A stretch of 64,000 nt of DNA from Owenia fusiformis (GCA_903813345.2 CAIIXF020000009.1:38433759-38497758); one strand, 5' to 3'. Positions 38,501 to 50,461 are shown, counted from the first letter of the stretch. Made by a program: numbers and translations. The notes: generated from the letters alone by a model not told the origin.

Positions 38501-41500
38501 AATGCCCTGTATTCTATTACCATCATGTTAATGCCCTGTATTCTATTACCATCATGTTAATGCCCTGTATTCTATTACCATCATGTCAATGTCCTGGATT
38601 CTATGACCATCATGTTAATGTCCTGTATTCTATTTCCATCATGTTAGTGTCCTGTATTCTATTTCCATCATGTTAATGCCCTGTATTCTATTACCATCAT
38701 GTCAATGTCCTGGATTCTATGACCATCATGTTAATGTCCTGTATTCTATTTCCATCATGTTAGTGTCCTGTATTCTATTTCCACCATCAATGTCCTGTAT
38801 TCTATTTCCACCATGTTGATGTTTGTTTGTTTGTTTGCCCTGTATTCTATTACCATCATGTTAGTGCCCTGTATTCTATTTCCATCATGTTAATGTCCTG
38901 TATTCTATTTCCATCATGTTAATGCCCTGTATTTTATTACCATTATGTTAGTGCCCTGTATTCTATTTCCATCATGTTAATGCCCTGTATTCTTTTTCCA
39001 TCATGTTAATGCCCTGTATTCTATTTCCATCATGTTATTGCCCTGTATTCCATTACCATCATTTTAATGCCCTGTATTCTAATATCATCATGTTAATGCC
39101 CTGTATTCTATTTTTGCAGCCACACCAGGAAGATTAGTTGACCACCTAGAGAACACAAAGGGTTTCAATTTGAGATCTCTGAAATATTTGGTAAGTGCAA
39201 TTTCTTTGTTATATTTAAGATGCTCTTTTCATCCAGTGCAGTCAGTCGATCCACAAAAATCAACTGTGAAGAGTGAACGTTTTGTTTAGAAGTGGGGATG
39301 TCTTAAAAAGCACATGGGTTGATTTATTGACCCATATAAAGCCATCAGAAATGTTTCTAGGTCATGGATGAAGCTGACAGGATACTTAATATGGATTTTG
39401 AAGCTGAGCTGGATAAAATATTGAAAGTTCTCCCGAGGGAGCGTAACACATATCTCTACTCTGCCACAATGACCAAAAAGGTACAAAAGTTACAAAGGGC
39501 CTCTCTCAAGGACCCAGTGAAGGTGGAGGTATCCAGTAAATATCAGACAGTCGACAAACTTCAACAGAGTTACCTGTTCATCCCTGTCAAATTTAAGGTG
39601 AGTGAATAGCATGTACTGTCAACTTGTATTCATTCTAAACTAACCTGTCAAAAGTCATATAAAGAAAAAAAAATATAAAGTTTACAACAGCTCTGTTGCT
39701 TTCACCATCAAGTGAAACATAATATGGATTGTGTTTTCGGGAGGAGAAATAAACAAATCATGTCTCAACTAACCATATATTACAGGACTGCTACTTGGTT
39801 TACATTCTCAATGAATTGGCTGGCAACAGTTTCATGGTCTTCTGTAGTACCTGTGCCAACACACAGAGGGTAGCACTGATGCTTCGTAACCTTGGATTCA
39901 CAGCAATACCACTTCATGGCCAAATGTCACAGGTAAACTTTTTCCAAAATTATAAGTACACTCAGTAATATCTGTCCAATTCAATTGCCTAGTGGCCAAA
40001 AGTGTTCAGATTGGCAGATGTTCAGATTTCATGTTCTTTACATGTGAAAATCTATGGCAGATTCTTAAAGATAGGACTAGAAAACGATCACATTGAAGAA
40101 TGTTCAGATTAAAGAGGTATCTGGATATACAGGTTTTACTGTGATGTTTGACTTGTATTATTTTATTCAGTAATTGCTCCTCATTTAGGAACATAGTTTA
40201 AAGTGGAAAACTTCTTTTATAGACTAGGTGCAAGAAAAATTAATTCAAAGTCAAAGTCAAAGTGATATCATATTTCAAATCTACATATAAAATTACACCA
40301 AAAATGTGGTTTTAAAACGTGTTTATCAACTGCGAAAATGTAATTTTCTTTGAAAGTGGGATCTCTAGGTGAAATATCTTTTCTTGTATTGGACAGATAA
40401 CATTTTCTTTTAGTGGACATATTTTAATTTGCATAACTATCAGATGAATAAGGGTAATATGAACATAGAACCACTAAATCTGGTGAATACTGGTATTCAA
40501 GGGAACTTTCTGATCTGACCCGAATTAGCCACCTGGTGATGAAACTAGTAATTACCTACTCCCATCTGGGTTACTGAAGCACCTGAGTGTATTTTGTAAT
40601 ATGTGAAATGTTAGATGACCAGAGAAATAATATGAAATTGCTTGAAATAAACCATATGATTCTCAGATCTCAGATCACAGTTATCTTCTTCATGGTTTCA
40701 TATATCACTGTTACAAAATGGGTTATCTGGTACTTCCTAGAAATATCAAAATATGGGCAAAAATGAATTAAATTACTTTTAATGGTTTTTTTTTTTTTTC
40801 AGTTTATTTATTTCAATTTCCTTGCTATTGATATACAAAAGTATGCCTTTGTTAACTTAATAACATTATCGGCATAGTAAATATTAAAAATATAATACAG
40901 GAAATACAAAATACAAAAACCACGTAGTATGTTCAGTCTATATGTATGCTTGCTCCCCATCCCACCCATAAGGTTCCCAAAGGAATTTAGAATGTTTCAC
41001 TGGCTGTTTAAAACTGTGATTGCTGTTGAGACATAGTGAGCCACGATTTCAATAATTTTGCTATTCATCACATCACTAAGGTTGGTATCCCCATACAAAA
41101 GTGTATCTGATTTCTTAGAGATTGTTAAATTTCTGAAATCTGGCAGACATTCCAGTTCGTCGAGTCCTGCAAGAAGCAATTCCCTTTCATTTATGAGCAG
41201 TGGACATTTGATTAGAAAATGAGAAGTGGTTTGATGAGCTGCACCACATGGACATTTGGGATCATTAATTGTGGCAAAATTGTGGGCATGTAAATGGCTA
41301 TTAAGCAAGAGTCCAGCTCTAAGTCTGTTGAAAGTAATTTCAGTTTGTCTTGGCATAGTATACTCCATTTTGGATGTGGGTAAGGATGCATGGCTCCTTT
41401 GCTTCCTGACTGATCTTTTAAATCTTGAGATTGGCTGCCCAACTCGGATAGTTGGTGGAAGCCCATTCCAAGCTGAGATGGCACTAAAGATTGTAGATTT

Positions 41501-43765
41501 TTGGGTTGAGACACTAGTATGTAATGGAATCTGATAATCTGGCTGATCTCTCAGCCTTCTAGTGTGAACAATTTCATAAGTTCTCACCACATCACAGATG
41601 AAGGGAGGTAAAGCATTAAAGCGTGCCTTAAAAATAAAAATTTTTAAGTGCTCATCTCTTCTCGATGCCAGCTTTTTCCAATTTAGAGAAGAAAGTACCT
41701 TATCAGAATTTGACCCATGAATAGCACCTGAAACTAGGCAGGCTGCTCTATAGTGCAGACTTTCGAGAGCTTGGAGCTTAAGAGCTGATGCTTTATTGTA
41801 AATTATGTCACAGTAATCTAAGTGGGGTATGAAGTAAGCATTGTAAATTGTTTCAAGATGTTTGCTTGATAACTTTTTACTAAGAGCCTTCAGTGGCCTC
41901 ATTAAAATTGTCAATTTGTTAATCAGTTGGTCAATGTGGGCATTAAAGTTTAAGTGTTTATCTAACACTATTCCTAAGTGCTTATGGGTATCTGTCATTG
42001 GTATTTGCTTTTAATGGTTTCAGTGATTCAAATATTTTCAACAGTTAAATTGGCTGTTCCAGTCCATTCCATCTTCCTTTTATACTCAGTTGTCCCCTTT
42101 AGGCATAACATCAAGATATACCTGAACTTGAAGTAACTCCTCCATAAACCTTGTATGTTTATGTTACTGTATTTCAGTCAAAGCGACTAGGATCCCTGAA
42201 CAAGTTTAAAGCAAAGAACAGATCTATTCTCATAGCAACAGATGTGGCCAGCAGGTATGTGCTAACAGAAAAGTATTGAACGATTATGGGTTTCCCCATC
42301 CCCCTGAAATAGGGTGGAGACTTGATTTAAGATTGAAGAGTTTAATATGTTTAAAGTAAAAATCAAAATGCAAGATCAATTTATTAGTTACAAATATTGC
42401 ATTTAAGGTTGAACTATGAATGAACTGTTAATGTAATAAAAGGCAATAGCAAACTATTCATCTGTATTGAGAATATTCCAGGGGAATAACCTTATTTTAT
42501 TTTGCAGAGGTTTGGATATCCCTCATGTAGATGTTGTGATCAACCTAGACATCCCCACCCACTCCAAGGACTACATACATAGGGTTGGAAGAACAGCCAG
42601 GGCAGGTAGATCGGGGAAGGCTATCACTGTTGTATCACAGTAAGTTTTTTTCAAAAGATTTTGTTGCTTCTAATTCATGTAAGTAACGATTATCATAATG
42701 TATAAGATCAAAATCAAATCAAGACCAAAAATGGAGAGAAAAATGATAAATGGAATAAAGATCGGTTACATGAATATTCGACTATAGATTGTAATGAATA
42801 TATGTTTTCATGATATGAACATGGTCCCATTGAATAGTAGAGTGTACATTTGAATAAATGAATATTTGTTTAATAAAATCAGAACAAACTTACAAAACGT
42901 ATTTCTATATGACTGTATCAAAGTCATATGGGAAATTGTAGTTTTACAATGTAATATAATTTCAGATATGATGTGGAGTTATTTCAAAGAATTGAACATT
43001 TAATTGGCAAAAAGTTACCCTTATATGAAACAGAGGAACAGGAAGTGATGTCATTAATGGAGCGTGTGACAGAGGCTCAGAGATATGCTAAGATGGTATG
43101 TACCGGGGTGCAGTTCCGCAATATTATTTCCAGATGTCGTTATCCTGGTCCATTTGTCATTCATTTTTGAAAGTATAAAAATGACATTTTGTAACTCATA
43201 ATTGAAATAGTAAGACATGTTCTTTATTTAACTGGAATAATATTCACATTTGATAAGACAACTTGTAATGCCATGATAAATAGATTTTTATTGTTTTATG
43301 TCCTGCCATCTTTGGTACACCCGTCAGTTGGTTTATTTGCCAGATTTATGATGTCATAGGTTATACTCGTAGTTTGTACATAGCCATTAAAAAAAATGCT
43401 GACATTTTTTTCTCAAAATAAGCAGTACATTAATCCTATTTCTGCATAATGTATCAGGCCCGTAGCCAGGGGGCTTGTGCACCCCCCCCTCTGACCAAAA
43501 ATTCTTTAAATCATGCAGTTTTTCGCCATTTTGAGCATTCTTTACATGATCAGGATTTACTAACATGATACATACATCTCTTAACTTTCAGGAGATGAAT
43601 GAGAGCCATGGTAAGAGAGGGAAAAGAAAGCCTGATGAAGACGACACTGAAGAATCTACAGGTTTTAGAAAGAAAATGAACTCTGGGAAAATGCACTCAG
43701 GAAAAACGAACTCTGGTGGAAAATCAAACTCTGGTGGTAAATTCAAAGGGAGGAAAAAATATTAA
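32589..43765 (+). CDS. DDX47: DEAD-box RNA helicase DDX47 (Rrp3), complete
   Basis: Eleven coding exons: 32589-32660, 35990-36083, 36766-36954, 37201-37272, 39120-39190, 39361-39597, 39786-39932, 42178-42254, 42508-42639, 42966-43095 and 43592-43765. All have AG/GT borders, all phases agree and the total is 464 aa (human 455). Motifs: Phe21 and Gln46 of the Q motif; Walker A AETGSGKT 63-70; PTREL 95-99; TPGR 144-147; DEAD 169-172; SAT 200-202; TDVASRGLD 315-323; [11 protein letters not shown] 344-354. Near-identity with vertebrate DDX47 in all core stretches ([37 protein letters not shown]). The tail is basic, with repeated NSGGK-type units ending FKGRKKY. Family role: an ATP-dependent nucleolar RNA helicase for 18S rRNA maturation (yeast Rrp3). 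Introns carry TIR elements (intron 1), a LINE-like repeat (2 and 4), a minisatellite ending at the exon 5 acceptor (intron 4) and an antisense LINE (intron 7). Confidence 0.97.
32932..33040 (+). repeat. Inverted paralogue of 33961-34740 (empty-site copy)
   Basis: From 32984 on, GAGTAAGTGTTCTGTGAAGG and the following 35 bases match, in reverse complement, the two flanks of the TIR element at 33985-34700. In translation it gives [20 protein letters not shown] and in the inverted copy [16 protein letters not shown], so the source may once have been coding. I do not recognise a family. It lies in DDX47 intron 1 and is not in frame with DDX47. Confidence 0.6.
33159..33564 (+). mobile_element. Long-TIR MITE, copy 1
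   Basis: The inverted arms are about 135 bp, starting GGCTCAGCTGGAAAGTA and ending TTTTCCAGCTGTACC, flanked by TTTA on the left and TTAA on the right (33565-33568). A TTAA target would suit a piggyBac- or Kolobok-type family. The inner ends carry CTTGCTTTTTTCAGGAAAGT and its complement. The unique centre is about 135 bp. A second copy in the opposite orientation ends at 56580. Confidence 0.75.
33985..34700. mobile_element. TIR element of about 716 bp with TA target
   Basis: The ends are AGATTTTCGACATCTAAAAA and TTTTTAGATGTCGAAAATCT; similarity continues for about 35 bp. The flanks rejoin as ...AAAGCC|TAGTTGATACC..., exactly the order in the reverse complement of the empty copy at 32984-33038, with TA (mutated to AA on the left) as target duplication. 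This suggests a Tc1/mariner-type non-autonomous element. A frame running through the right end (34920-34612, minus) crosses host and element sequence and is not a gene. Confidence 0.75.
35406..35570 (+). repeat. Solo end of the CAGGGTG mariner-type family
   Basis: CAGGGTGGGCCAAAAAAGG followed by AACTCAGTCATC and TTTCATTGGTCTGTTTCAAA matches the left and right arms of 2693-4137. No partner end is seen nearby. In DDX47 intron 1. Confidence 0.65.
36184..36500 (-). repeat. Interspersed repeat family B (probable LINE 3' end), copy 1
   Basis: It starts at a CAATT run (36184-36210), the kind of short-repeat tail seen at LINE 3' ends in antisense, followed by sequence related to 37850-38090 (GATCATT...TATCA, AAAGTCTATNGC, GCAATTGA). 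It lies in DDX47 intron 2. No reverse transcriptase remnant. Confidence 0.45.
37640..37770 (+). repeat. 35-bp tandem repeat (about 4 units)
   Basis: Unit TTCATGGCCTGTACTAGCCC followed by TCTCAGGCATAGGGA; the first and last units are divergent. In DDX47 intron 4. Confidence 0.85.
37850..38110 (-). repeat. Interspersed repeat family B, copy 2
   Basis: Diverged relative of 36184-36500, sharing GAAAAATGGAA, AACAAGATCATTTATCA and AAAGTCTATTGCTAG landmarks. In DDX47 intron 4. Confidence 0.4.
38372..39110 (+). repeat. 29-bp minisatellite abutting a DDX47 splice acceptor
   Basis: About 25 copies of TGTATTCTATTACCATCATG + TTAATGCCC, with variants (TTTCC/TTACC, GTCC/GCCC) in blocks that show repeated amplification, and one GTTT microsatellite insertion near 38822. 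The last unit runs into CCCTGTATTCTATTTTTGCAG, the acceptor of exon 5 at 39120. The unit core is related to that of the 37-bp array in the collagen intron. Confidence 0.95.
40238..40575 (+). repeat. Interspersed repeat family A, copy 2
   Basis: Shares GTGAAATATCTTTTCTTGTA, TTGGACAGATAACATTTTCT and TTTGCATAACTAT with 62622-62915 and, inverted, 25130-25490; also CACCTGGTGATGAAACTAGT with copy 1. In DDX47 intron 7. Confidence 0.7.
40789..42007 (-). mobile_element. 5'-truncated LINE (non-LTR retrotransposon) in DDX47 intron 7
   Basis: Minus-strand element: truncated open frame from 42007, 3' UTR 40996-40800 with an AATAAATAAA signal, and an A-tail (T run 40789-40799 on the plus strand). It is flanked by a perfect 13-bp target duplication CTTTTAATGGTTT (40776-40788 and 42008-42020). 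The frame, about 336 codons, starts inside the reverse transcriptase ([18 protein letters not shown]), passes the thumb region ([46 protein letters not shown]) and ends with a C-terminal [18 protein letters not shown] (Cys-Cys-His-Cys) motif. The layout suits the CR1/L2/Jockey group. The unbroken frame and perfect duplication mean a recent insertion. It is antisense to DDX47. Confidence 0.88.
40997..42007 (-). CDS. Reverse transcriptase C-terminal fragment of the LINE
   Basis: The frame is open from the truncation point to a stop at 40997; the Met at 41998 is internal, not a start. It lacks the endonuclease and the YxDD catalytic core, so it cannot be active. The C-terminal Cys/His motif (CPCG...H...CP) is typical of non-LTR ORF2 ends. 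Confidence 0.85.
   Translation of the reverse strand, partial: QIPMTDTHKHLGIVLDKHLNFNAHIDQLINKLTILMRPLKALSKKLSSKHLETIYNAYFIPHLDYCDIIYNKASALKLQALESLHYRAACLVSGAIHGSNSDKVLSSLNWKKLASRRDEHLKIFIFKARFNALPPFICDVVRTYEIVHTRRLRDQPDYQIPLHTSVSTQKSTIFSAISAWNGLPPTIRVGQPISRFKRSVRKQRSHASLPTSKMEYTMPRQTEITFNRLRAGLLLNSHLHAHNFATINDPKCPCGAAHQTTSHFLIKCPLLINERELLLAGLDELECLPDFRNLTISKKSDTLLYGDTNLSDVMNSKIIEIVAHYVSTAITVLNSQ
43458..43500 (+). repeat. Possible solo hAT end
   Basis: CAGGCCCGTAGCCAGGGGGC followed by a C-run resembles the CAGNGGCGTAGCCAGG ends of hAT elements. No opposite end is seen in DDX47 intron 10. Confidence 0.35.
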
Positions 43766-44834
43766 AATAGAAGAACTTATATATGGAAATAGAATGCAGT
43801 GATGTGTACAGCTGTACAGATGAATTATCAAGAATACCAGATTTTGATGATTCAAGATGTAAGAAATAATATCACAGTGATTTTGGATACTGAAATATAT
43901 AACTATACATACAACAATATATAGACATTGTTTAAGTTTTTTGCTGTTTGGTAATCAACCAGGAATCTGTTTTTGTTGTACTATTATATAAATTATGTTC
44001 TATTATTCGAGACATGGCTAATGCCAGTGCATAGTTGTTGCTTTGAATATTATCCCGCCAGCTGTCCAGGCAATGTCTAATGAAAAATTCACCACATTTT
44101 GGATTCACTACAATCCAGCTTTAACCAGAATTCCCTGCCAGTAATCGCTGATTTCTAGCAGACAATTCTATAAGCTAAGCCTGGATGAAATGTAAAATGT
44201 CACTCGACTTTGGTGATTTTGAAGCCATGTCTGCGGTTCAAAATCAACTTCTGTAGTAATCGGACACCACATTCTAATTTGCCCCACTGACAGACTGATT
44301 TATTGTTTCCCAAAACATATTCTCTCAAAATTAGGAAAATCGGGTGATGAGCACGAGAATTTTGTAGGGAATTTCAGTCACAAAAAATAATGAATGACAA
44401 CTTACACTTATTCCGAGTGTACATCCCATCTGCATCCAAAAAGAATACTGGAAGGTTGGAAATATGGGACTGAAGTGAATGTGTACAACTTTAACCTTCT
44501 AACAAAGCACCATATTTATTGAGGTGACACTGACGCAAAGGAATGTTATAGTTTTAGCTCAAATCAAGGCTGTACTTTTGTGTTATGGTAAAAGAGATTT
44601 TTTGTAATATGTATGGGTTATTTTGAATTTTTATTAAGAAGTCTGGTAGTCCACATGGCAACATACTAGTCAGTGCCTCCCCATGAATTTTTTGTGTGGA
44701 GGATTTTATTTTTTTGCGCAACATTTTATATAGTTATTTGTAATAGTTTTTGGACAGCATTATACGATTTTGTAGTTTTTGTGCAACATTTTAGAATTTT
44801 CTTTATTGTAAAATTTTAGGAGGCGCAGCGCATG

Positions 44835-45300
44835 TAATGGCATTGTGGAGCACTTTGGTTTTACAAAATACATACAAGTACTGCGCTTCAGAGATTTCAA
44901 TGTGAGGAGAGCACTGCTAGTAAATTCACTGGTTATAACAAAATGGATGAACTTCAGTTGGAGAAAATTTTCATCATTTTCACCAAGGAGGTCAATGTGT
45001 ATTCAAATATTTTACCCAAATGTGAATAGTAGCATACGGTTATTGAAAATCTAGGCCCGAGCAAATATTTCCATCAGCTCCAATAATTGAGTGAGAATTC
45101 CTCACTTCAATTACCAGAACATTATCAATGAATTTCATTATGTCCTGGTTGCTGAAGTGAGGAACTCTCACTCGATTATAGGAGCCCTGGGATGTATATA
45201 CTCGTGACTGATTCGCCATTCAGTATCCGGATGCTACTAATAACATGAGGATAAAATATTTGGATACAAAGGGGACATGCCATTAAGAGGCCATTCTCGG
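44835..45300. repeat. Imperfect foldback
   Basis: Arms centred near 45130: GAGTGAGAATTCCTCACTTC and GAAGTGAGGAACTCTCACTC are complementary, and outward ATTCAAATATTTTACCC pairs with GATAAAATATTTGGAT and AGTAGCATACGG with CCGGATGCTACT. Part of the left arm (44929-44990) recurs inverted at 47163-47224. Non-coding, MITE-like. Confidence 0.6.
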
Positions 45301-46557
45301 ACTTAGTCATTTTTTCAAAAGTGTGAAAATAAAAAACCTCATGAAAAGTTCTTAAAATGTTCTGAATAACAAGTTGAATATATATATTTAATGATGGGAC
45401 AAGCAAAAGTCTGAAAATTAACATGAAAGGAGGGGTTTTGACAGATGCAAAAGATGGTAGATTTGTGATGAAGAAATAGAGGTTTTTGCAGTAACAACAC
45501 AATTGCCTCAAAGTTATCGGTCATGAGAGGCTGAGGACTAAACTTGACATAATTTTCAATCTCAGATTATCAGTAGTATCTAACTTAAGCCGGACAGCCA
45601 TTCAAAATGTATATGGAGCCCATAAGATTCATTTTTCTCAATTGAAGTCACTATTTCTGTTTTTAGCTTCAGAAGATAGGAGGTACATGCACATGCTAAG
45701 TTTACCTAGATCACAAGCCTTACCACAAATATAAAGTATGTAGGAATAGAGTTGATATGTGAGCCGATTTCATTTGGGATGGGACTTCTTCACATGTGCA
45801 TGGATCTAAAATTGTGGCAGCCATCTTGGATTTGTCATATATGTGGACATGGTTTTGGTTGTGCTGAATTTGTTTCAAAATAAAATTTCTTGCATACCTT
45901 CGATAAGTGAGATAGGCATTTGAAATTAAATACAGATAGTATACTTGACATTAGATGCAGTAAACAGTAATACAATTCATTCTTACATAATAAGTGAGTC
46001 CAGACAAAAAGTTGTTATTGTGTTAGTTTAACTGGGCATAAATTACACTCATTGGCCTTGGTTTTCTTAATTGGCTTGGATAAAATGTTGTTCTATTTAT
46101 TCAGAAAAGGAGTATAGTTCAATATACAAGTTCACATTCATTCCATCCTCTTGTAGAAATGAATCTCATATTATTTCATCTCAAATATAGAACACAAAAA
46201 TAAAATAAAAGCAAGTTTCTATTAATTGCAAAAGTTAGCTTCTATGTCATGACTGAGTTTGGGTTCCGCTTCTAGGAGAAAGAAGATATTCCCTCTGGAA
46301 ATATCATATTGACCATTGCTATCCATATTTAATCCTCCCTGTAAATAACATTGATACACAGTATATATATGAGGATCTGGGGTTTGGGTTATGTGAGACA
46401 TGAGTTGCTACTTTTTGAATCTCATATTCAATATTCTTTCTTTAAACCCTCATATTTAATATTTTTGGAGTGGTAATTCAATTATTTACCTATTTGTTAT
46501 TCTTTATCCCATAGTTGGGTAACATGAAAACATATTTATGATATTTTGCAAATGCGT

Positions 46558-46846
46558 GGAAAAAGTGATATCTGTGGAATACGGAAAATATTTCACAGAT
46601 ATCACCTTTTGCCAGGGATTTGGAAACTACCACCAATATGATGTGTTTTGTTACATAGTGGTTTCATGACATCACGGGGATGAATGAATGAATGGATGTT
46701 GTTTTGATATGTTTTGTTTAGTTTTATAGGTAAACTATTGGATAAATGGAACATTCTATCAATTTTCATGATATCGTGTTAATCTACTTATTGATATCAA
46801 TATCTGCGCTAATTCGCTGTGCTAACTTGGCAAGATATTGATATCA
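46558..46846. repeat. Pair of hairpins with GATATCA-type arms
   Basis: GTGATATCTGTG / CACAGATATCAC (46564-46608) and TTGATATCAATATCT / AGATATTGATATCAA (about 46791-46842) are two separate inverted repeats in the DDX47-KDELR intergenic region. Confidence 0.6.
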
Positions 46847-49800
46847 ACTCGAAGATAAAATCATTTAAAATCATATGATATCCTGTACATATCCTTTACT
46901 GTGCCACAACTTTCTCATATGTTATATTTAAATTGGTTTATATTTATATATTATTTATTTAGACTACAATAAATAAAGATTTTTTTTGTAAAAACACCAA
47001 AAATGGTATATGATCTTTAAATGACTGTTGTGTGAACATCAAAGCTCAAAATTCGCTGAAATTGTAATTTTATAAAGCACAAATGATTTTTCTTCAATAT
47101 GATATGCATTATTATCAGATATCTTTGGGGGCTAAAAAAGGCCCTTAATGACACCCGTCCTTTACCTTCTTGGTGAAAATAAAAATTTTGTTCGACAGAA
47201 GTTCATCCATTTATAACCAGGTAGGGACCAGTGAAGTTATATACTTGAAATTTAATAGCATCTCAGTTCACAGTATGAGTATATTGGTTGTTTGCCTTTA
47301 TATCGGGAGTCATTGAGCATTATTTTTGGTAATAAACAAAATGGGAAGTACTGTTTTGGAAATGTATCATTCTTGTTGACAGAGAGAAAGATGGGTAGGC
47401 AGACAAAAGGTCACCAGTTAAGCTAAAAGTACGAACAGACACAAGAACTACAATTATCTTACACTTTATTCAGCATACAGCTTTTCTGAAAAGATATTTT
47501 AAATATCATACATTTTTCATGCACTTATACTATATTTCCTACAACTCTGCTTCAGGTCCTGACTTAAATAATTTCTAACTGTTAGTACTCAGTCTCTAAG
47601 AGTCGAAACTAGGCACATGTTTAATAAGAATACAAATATCAGCAACAGACATTTCATTTCCAAGGGACCATTTCACGAATAATGATGCACAATTCGTGAA
47701 AATTAGTAAAAAAAAGTTTTTATTATCCCTGTGCCTAGTATTCTATTAATAATTGTATTATTTCTACTTCTACCTAATATACTACGTAGGAGTCGACTCT
47801 CAAAGAGCTTTTTTATCTGTAATATTTACATTAATTTTTTACAATGCTTTACACTTCATCAAATCCTGCTCAAGCAGGGGGCCATTACTTTAGTGTATCT
47901 TCATGGTCTTTATAATGAATTGTTATATATGCCTTGATGATGCAATACAATAACATTTAACAAAAATTGTGAAACAAATTGATGATACATCTGGACATGT
48001 CATGACCCCCAGGACAGCCTAAGTTTGTACAGAATGATAAATAGATAGAATCAAACTTAAAGAATGAAACTGTGTTTTACAAGGCACATTTTCTGTGTTC
48101 AAACATGCGGTCTGCAGCATGTATCACAAATTTTAATATTATCCAAAATTACTTACATCAATAATGAATATTACTTTTTAGTCACGTCACTGCCTAAAAT
48201 ACAATGACCTTTTGACAACAAAAAAATTGTGCAAAAGTATCAAATATTATAAAGTTATACTCCTTCCTCAAAACCCGAGTTAAGATTTGTGTTGGTCTCC
48301 CTCTTTGATTAAGCAATACACCCCTTCAACCTGCTAAGCCAATCAAAGCATAGCTCTCTGATGACTCCAAAATAATAGATTTTTGTCAGAGTGTAGTGTA
48401 CTAGCCACTGAGCCCAGGGTACTTCTAAAAGTTATGATCCTTGATTTTAATTGTACAAAATGACTAAAAGCAAGAAATGTAATAAATGAATAAATGTGTT
48501 ATTCATTACCTGCATATGCGTTCGAGAGAAACAAAAAAGCTTAAACTGAAGCACCACTTGAATTGATTTTTTCATTAAAGATGCCAGATATAAATGACAA
48601 TCAGACAACATAGCCCATATACCCTGCTACCTCTCTACATCGTATATACCATATCACTAATGTACACATTCACATATAAAAAGATTTTCCACACTAAGTT
48701 CCTATTCATAAATGCAAACCGGTATGCTGTAGGCAGCCAAGCCTTCTTACAATTTCTGCATATTAGCCATCTATAAGCCAACTAGAGAGGAAAGGTAACT
48801 ATTTACAGCTGAAGGTGAAGTAGTTCATCTAGGCCATTTAATATTAAATATGAGATTTGCTTTCAACAGGATGTCAAACATATAATTGATAACCCTTCGA
48901 TTTTCATGTATGGATACAATCCAATAATTTCCAAATTTTGACCAAGCTTAAAAAAGCTAAATTCTAAGCTAATCGCTTTAACAGACCAACAGTAAAAGTC
49001 ATTGAATATCTCATAATATATATCTATATTTTGTACACTAATTTTGGAAGTGAATTTACCATAAATCCACCCAAGTTTATAGTTACATTGTAATAAAGCG
49101 CTAGAAGATAAGATATACATGTACTTGTAATATACAGTTTAAGGAAGGTATAACTCATTGCACAAATAAGGCATCTACCTGCCTATAATAACCAAGACTA
49201 CATTCAATTATGAATTATTAAATCTAACCCTTGTGAGACTAAATTGTTGGAAGATCGAGACACTTTCATTATCTCTTAGACGAACACTTATGCTCTGTAG
49301 TCACAATTTAAATAAATATGTGTAAAAACCAAAGCATGCTATGTAATGATACCATATATTAAAGAGTAGTTTATTGAGATTACCAAAATAGTTGAGATAT
49401 ATTGATTTCCAAAAAGGCCATAATCAGTAAGTCCCACAAGGGTTTAATAAAGTGTATTATTCAAACATCACAGGAATTAGCTAAGCCAAGATCCATGATA
49501 AAATGTTGACATTAAATACTCAATAATAGAAGGAAAATGAAATGCAAAATGAAAGCTATGCACCCTGAAGTGATAATGATGAAGATGAGCAATGATGATA
49601 TGTATAGTGACGATGAAGATTTTTGGATGACGACAGAAATGTGCAAATTACATTGAAGTATCCTTACACACATAAAATAGTCCCCTTTCCACACACATAT
49701 GGCAACCACCAGACATACATGACATAATTTCTATGTCATCATACAATTATCAAGAATATGGTCTTTGTACACAATACAAAACATGAATGACAGTTTATAC

Positions 49801-50183
49801 AAAATAATAATTTGAACTTCCATATGAACATTGACAGTCTGTTGCATGGCATCAAGAAAATAGTTAAGTGACCCATGTAAATATATGGCACACTGACCAC
49901 TTCTTGGACCTATGCTCCAGACTGTTAACAAATTTGGTGTCAGTTTAAGACCACATTTGGTTCAAATGACTACAAAATTAATACTTCACATATTTCTGTC
50001 ACAATAAATTTCAATATGGTGATGACGATTAGTTGATCCAACTACATGTAACTGTTCAATTGATGCAAGGTGACCTTGACACTTGCTACACGATACATCA
50101 AGATTACCTCCACTCATCATCTTGAAAATAACAGCTTTCATTTAATGAAAATCTTGTTTCTCAACATCATTCTGTATGATCCA

Positions 50184-50193
50184 TTTATTTATT
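50184..50193 (-). terminator. Candidate polyadenylation signal of KDELR
   Basis: AATAAATAAA on the minus strand about 270 nt after the stop at 50462. Confidence 0.4.
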
Positions 50194-50461
50194 TCTTAAC
50201 ACCAAAACAAATTAATCAAAAAATAAATTAAAACATATTTCATTCATAATTTCACCAATTATTGGATGATAAGAGGCAGTATGTGATTTTGATTGGAAGT
50301 TATTCTATTGTTTGCCTATGTTGCTTGTCTGGAGGTCACGGTTGTTTGCCTAAGTATTGTTGAGTTGAGTGTGTTGTTTTAAGGCCATTGTGTTCACTGT
50401 TAGGTTCAAGATGATGCTGTTACAGCAGAATGGCCAGGCATCCATTGTCCTATAATATACT

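Larger units (their letters stand above)
43766..50183. other. Intergenic between convergent DDX47 and KDELR
   Basis: Holds the DDX47 3' UTR (end not resolved; AATAAA candidates near 45882 and 46971), the foldback at 44835-45300, its inverted partial copy at 47163-47224 and the hairpins at 46558-46846. From 47.3 to 50.2 kb nothing but AT-rich sequence is seen. No further gene. Confidence 0.55.

Noticed and set aside
38372-39110. CRISPR-like array of regular repeats
   Set aside because: Units are contiguous with no unique spacers, and the context is a eukaryotic intron; it is a minisatellite.
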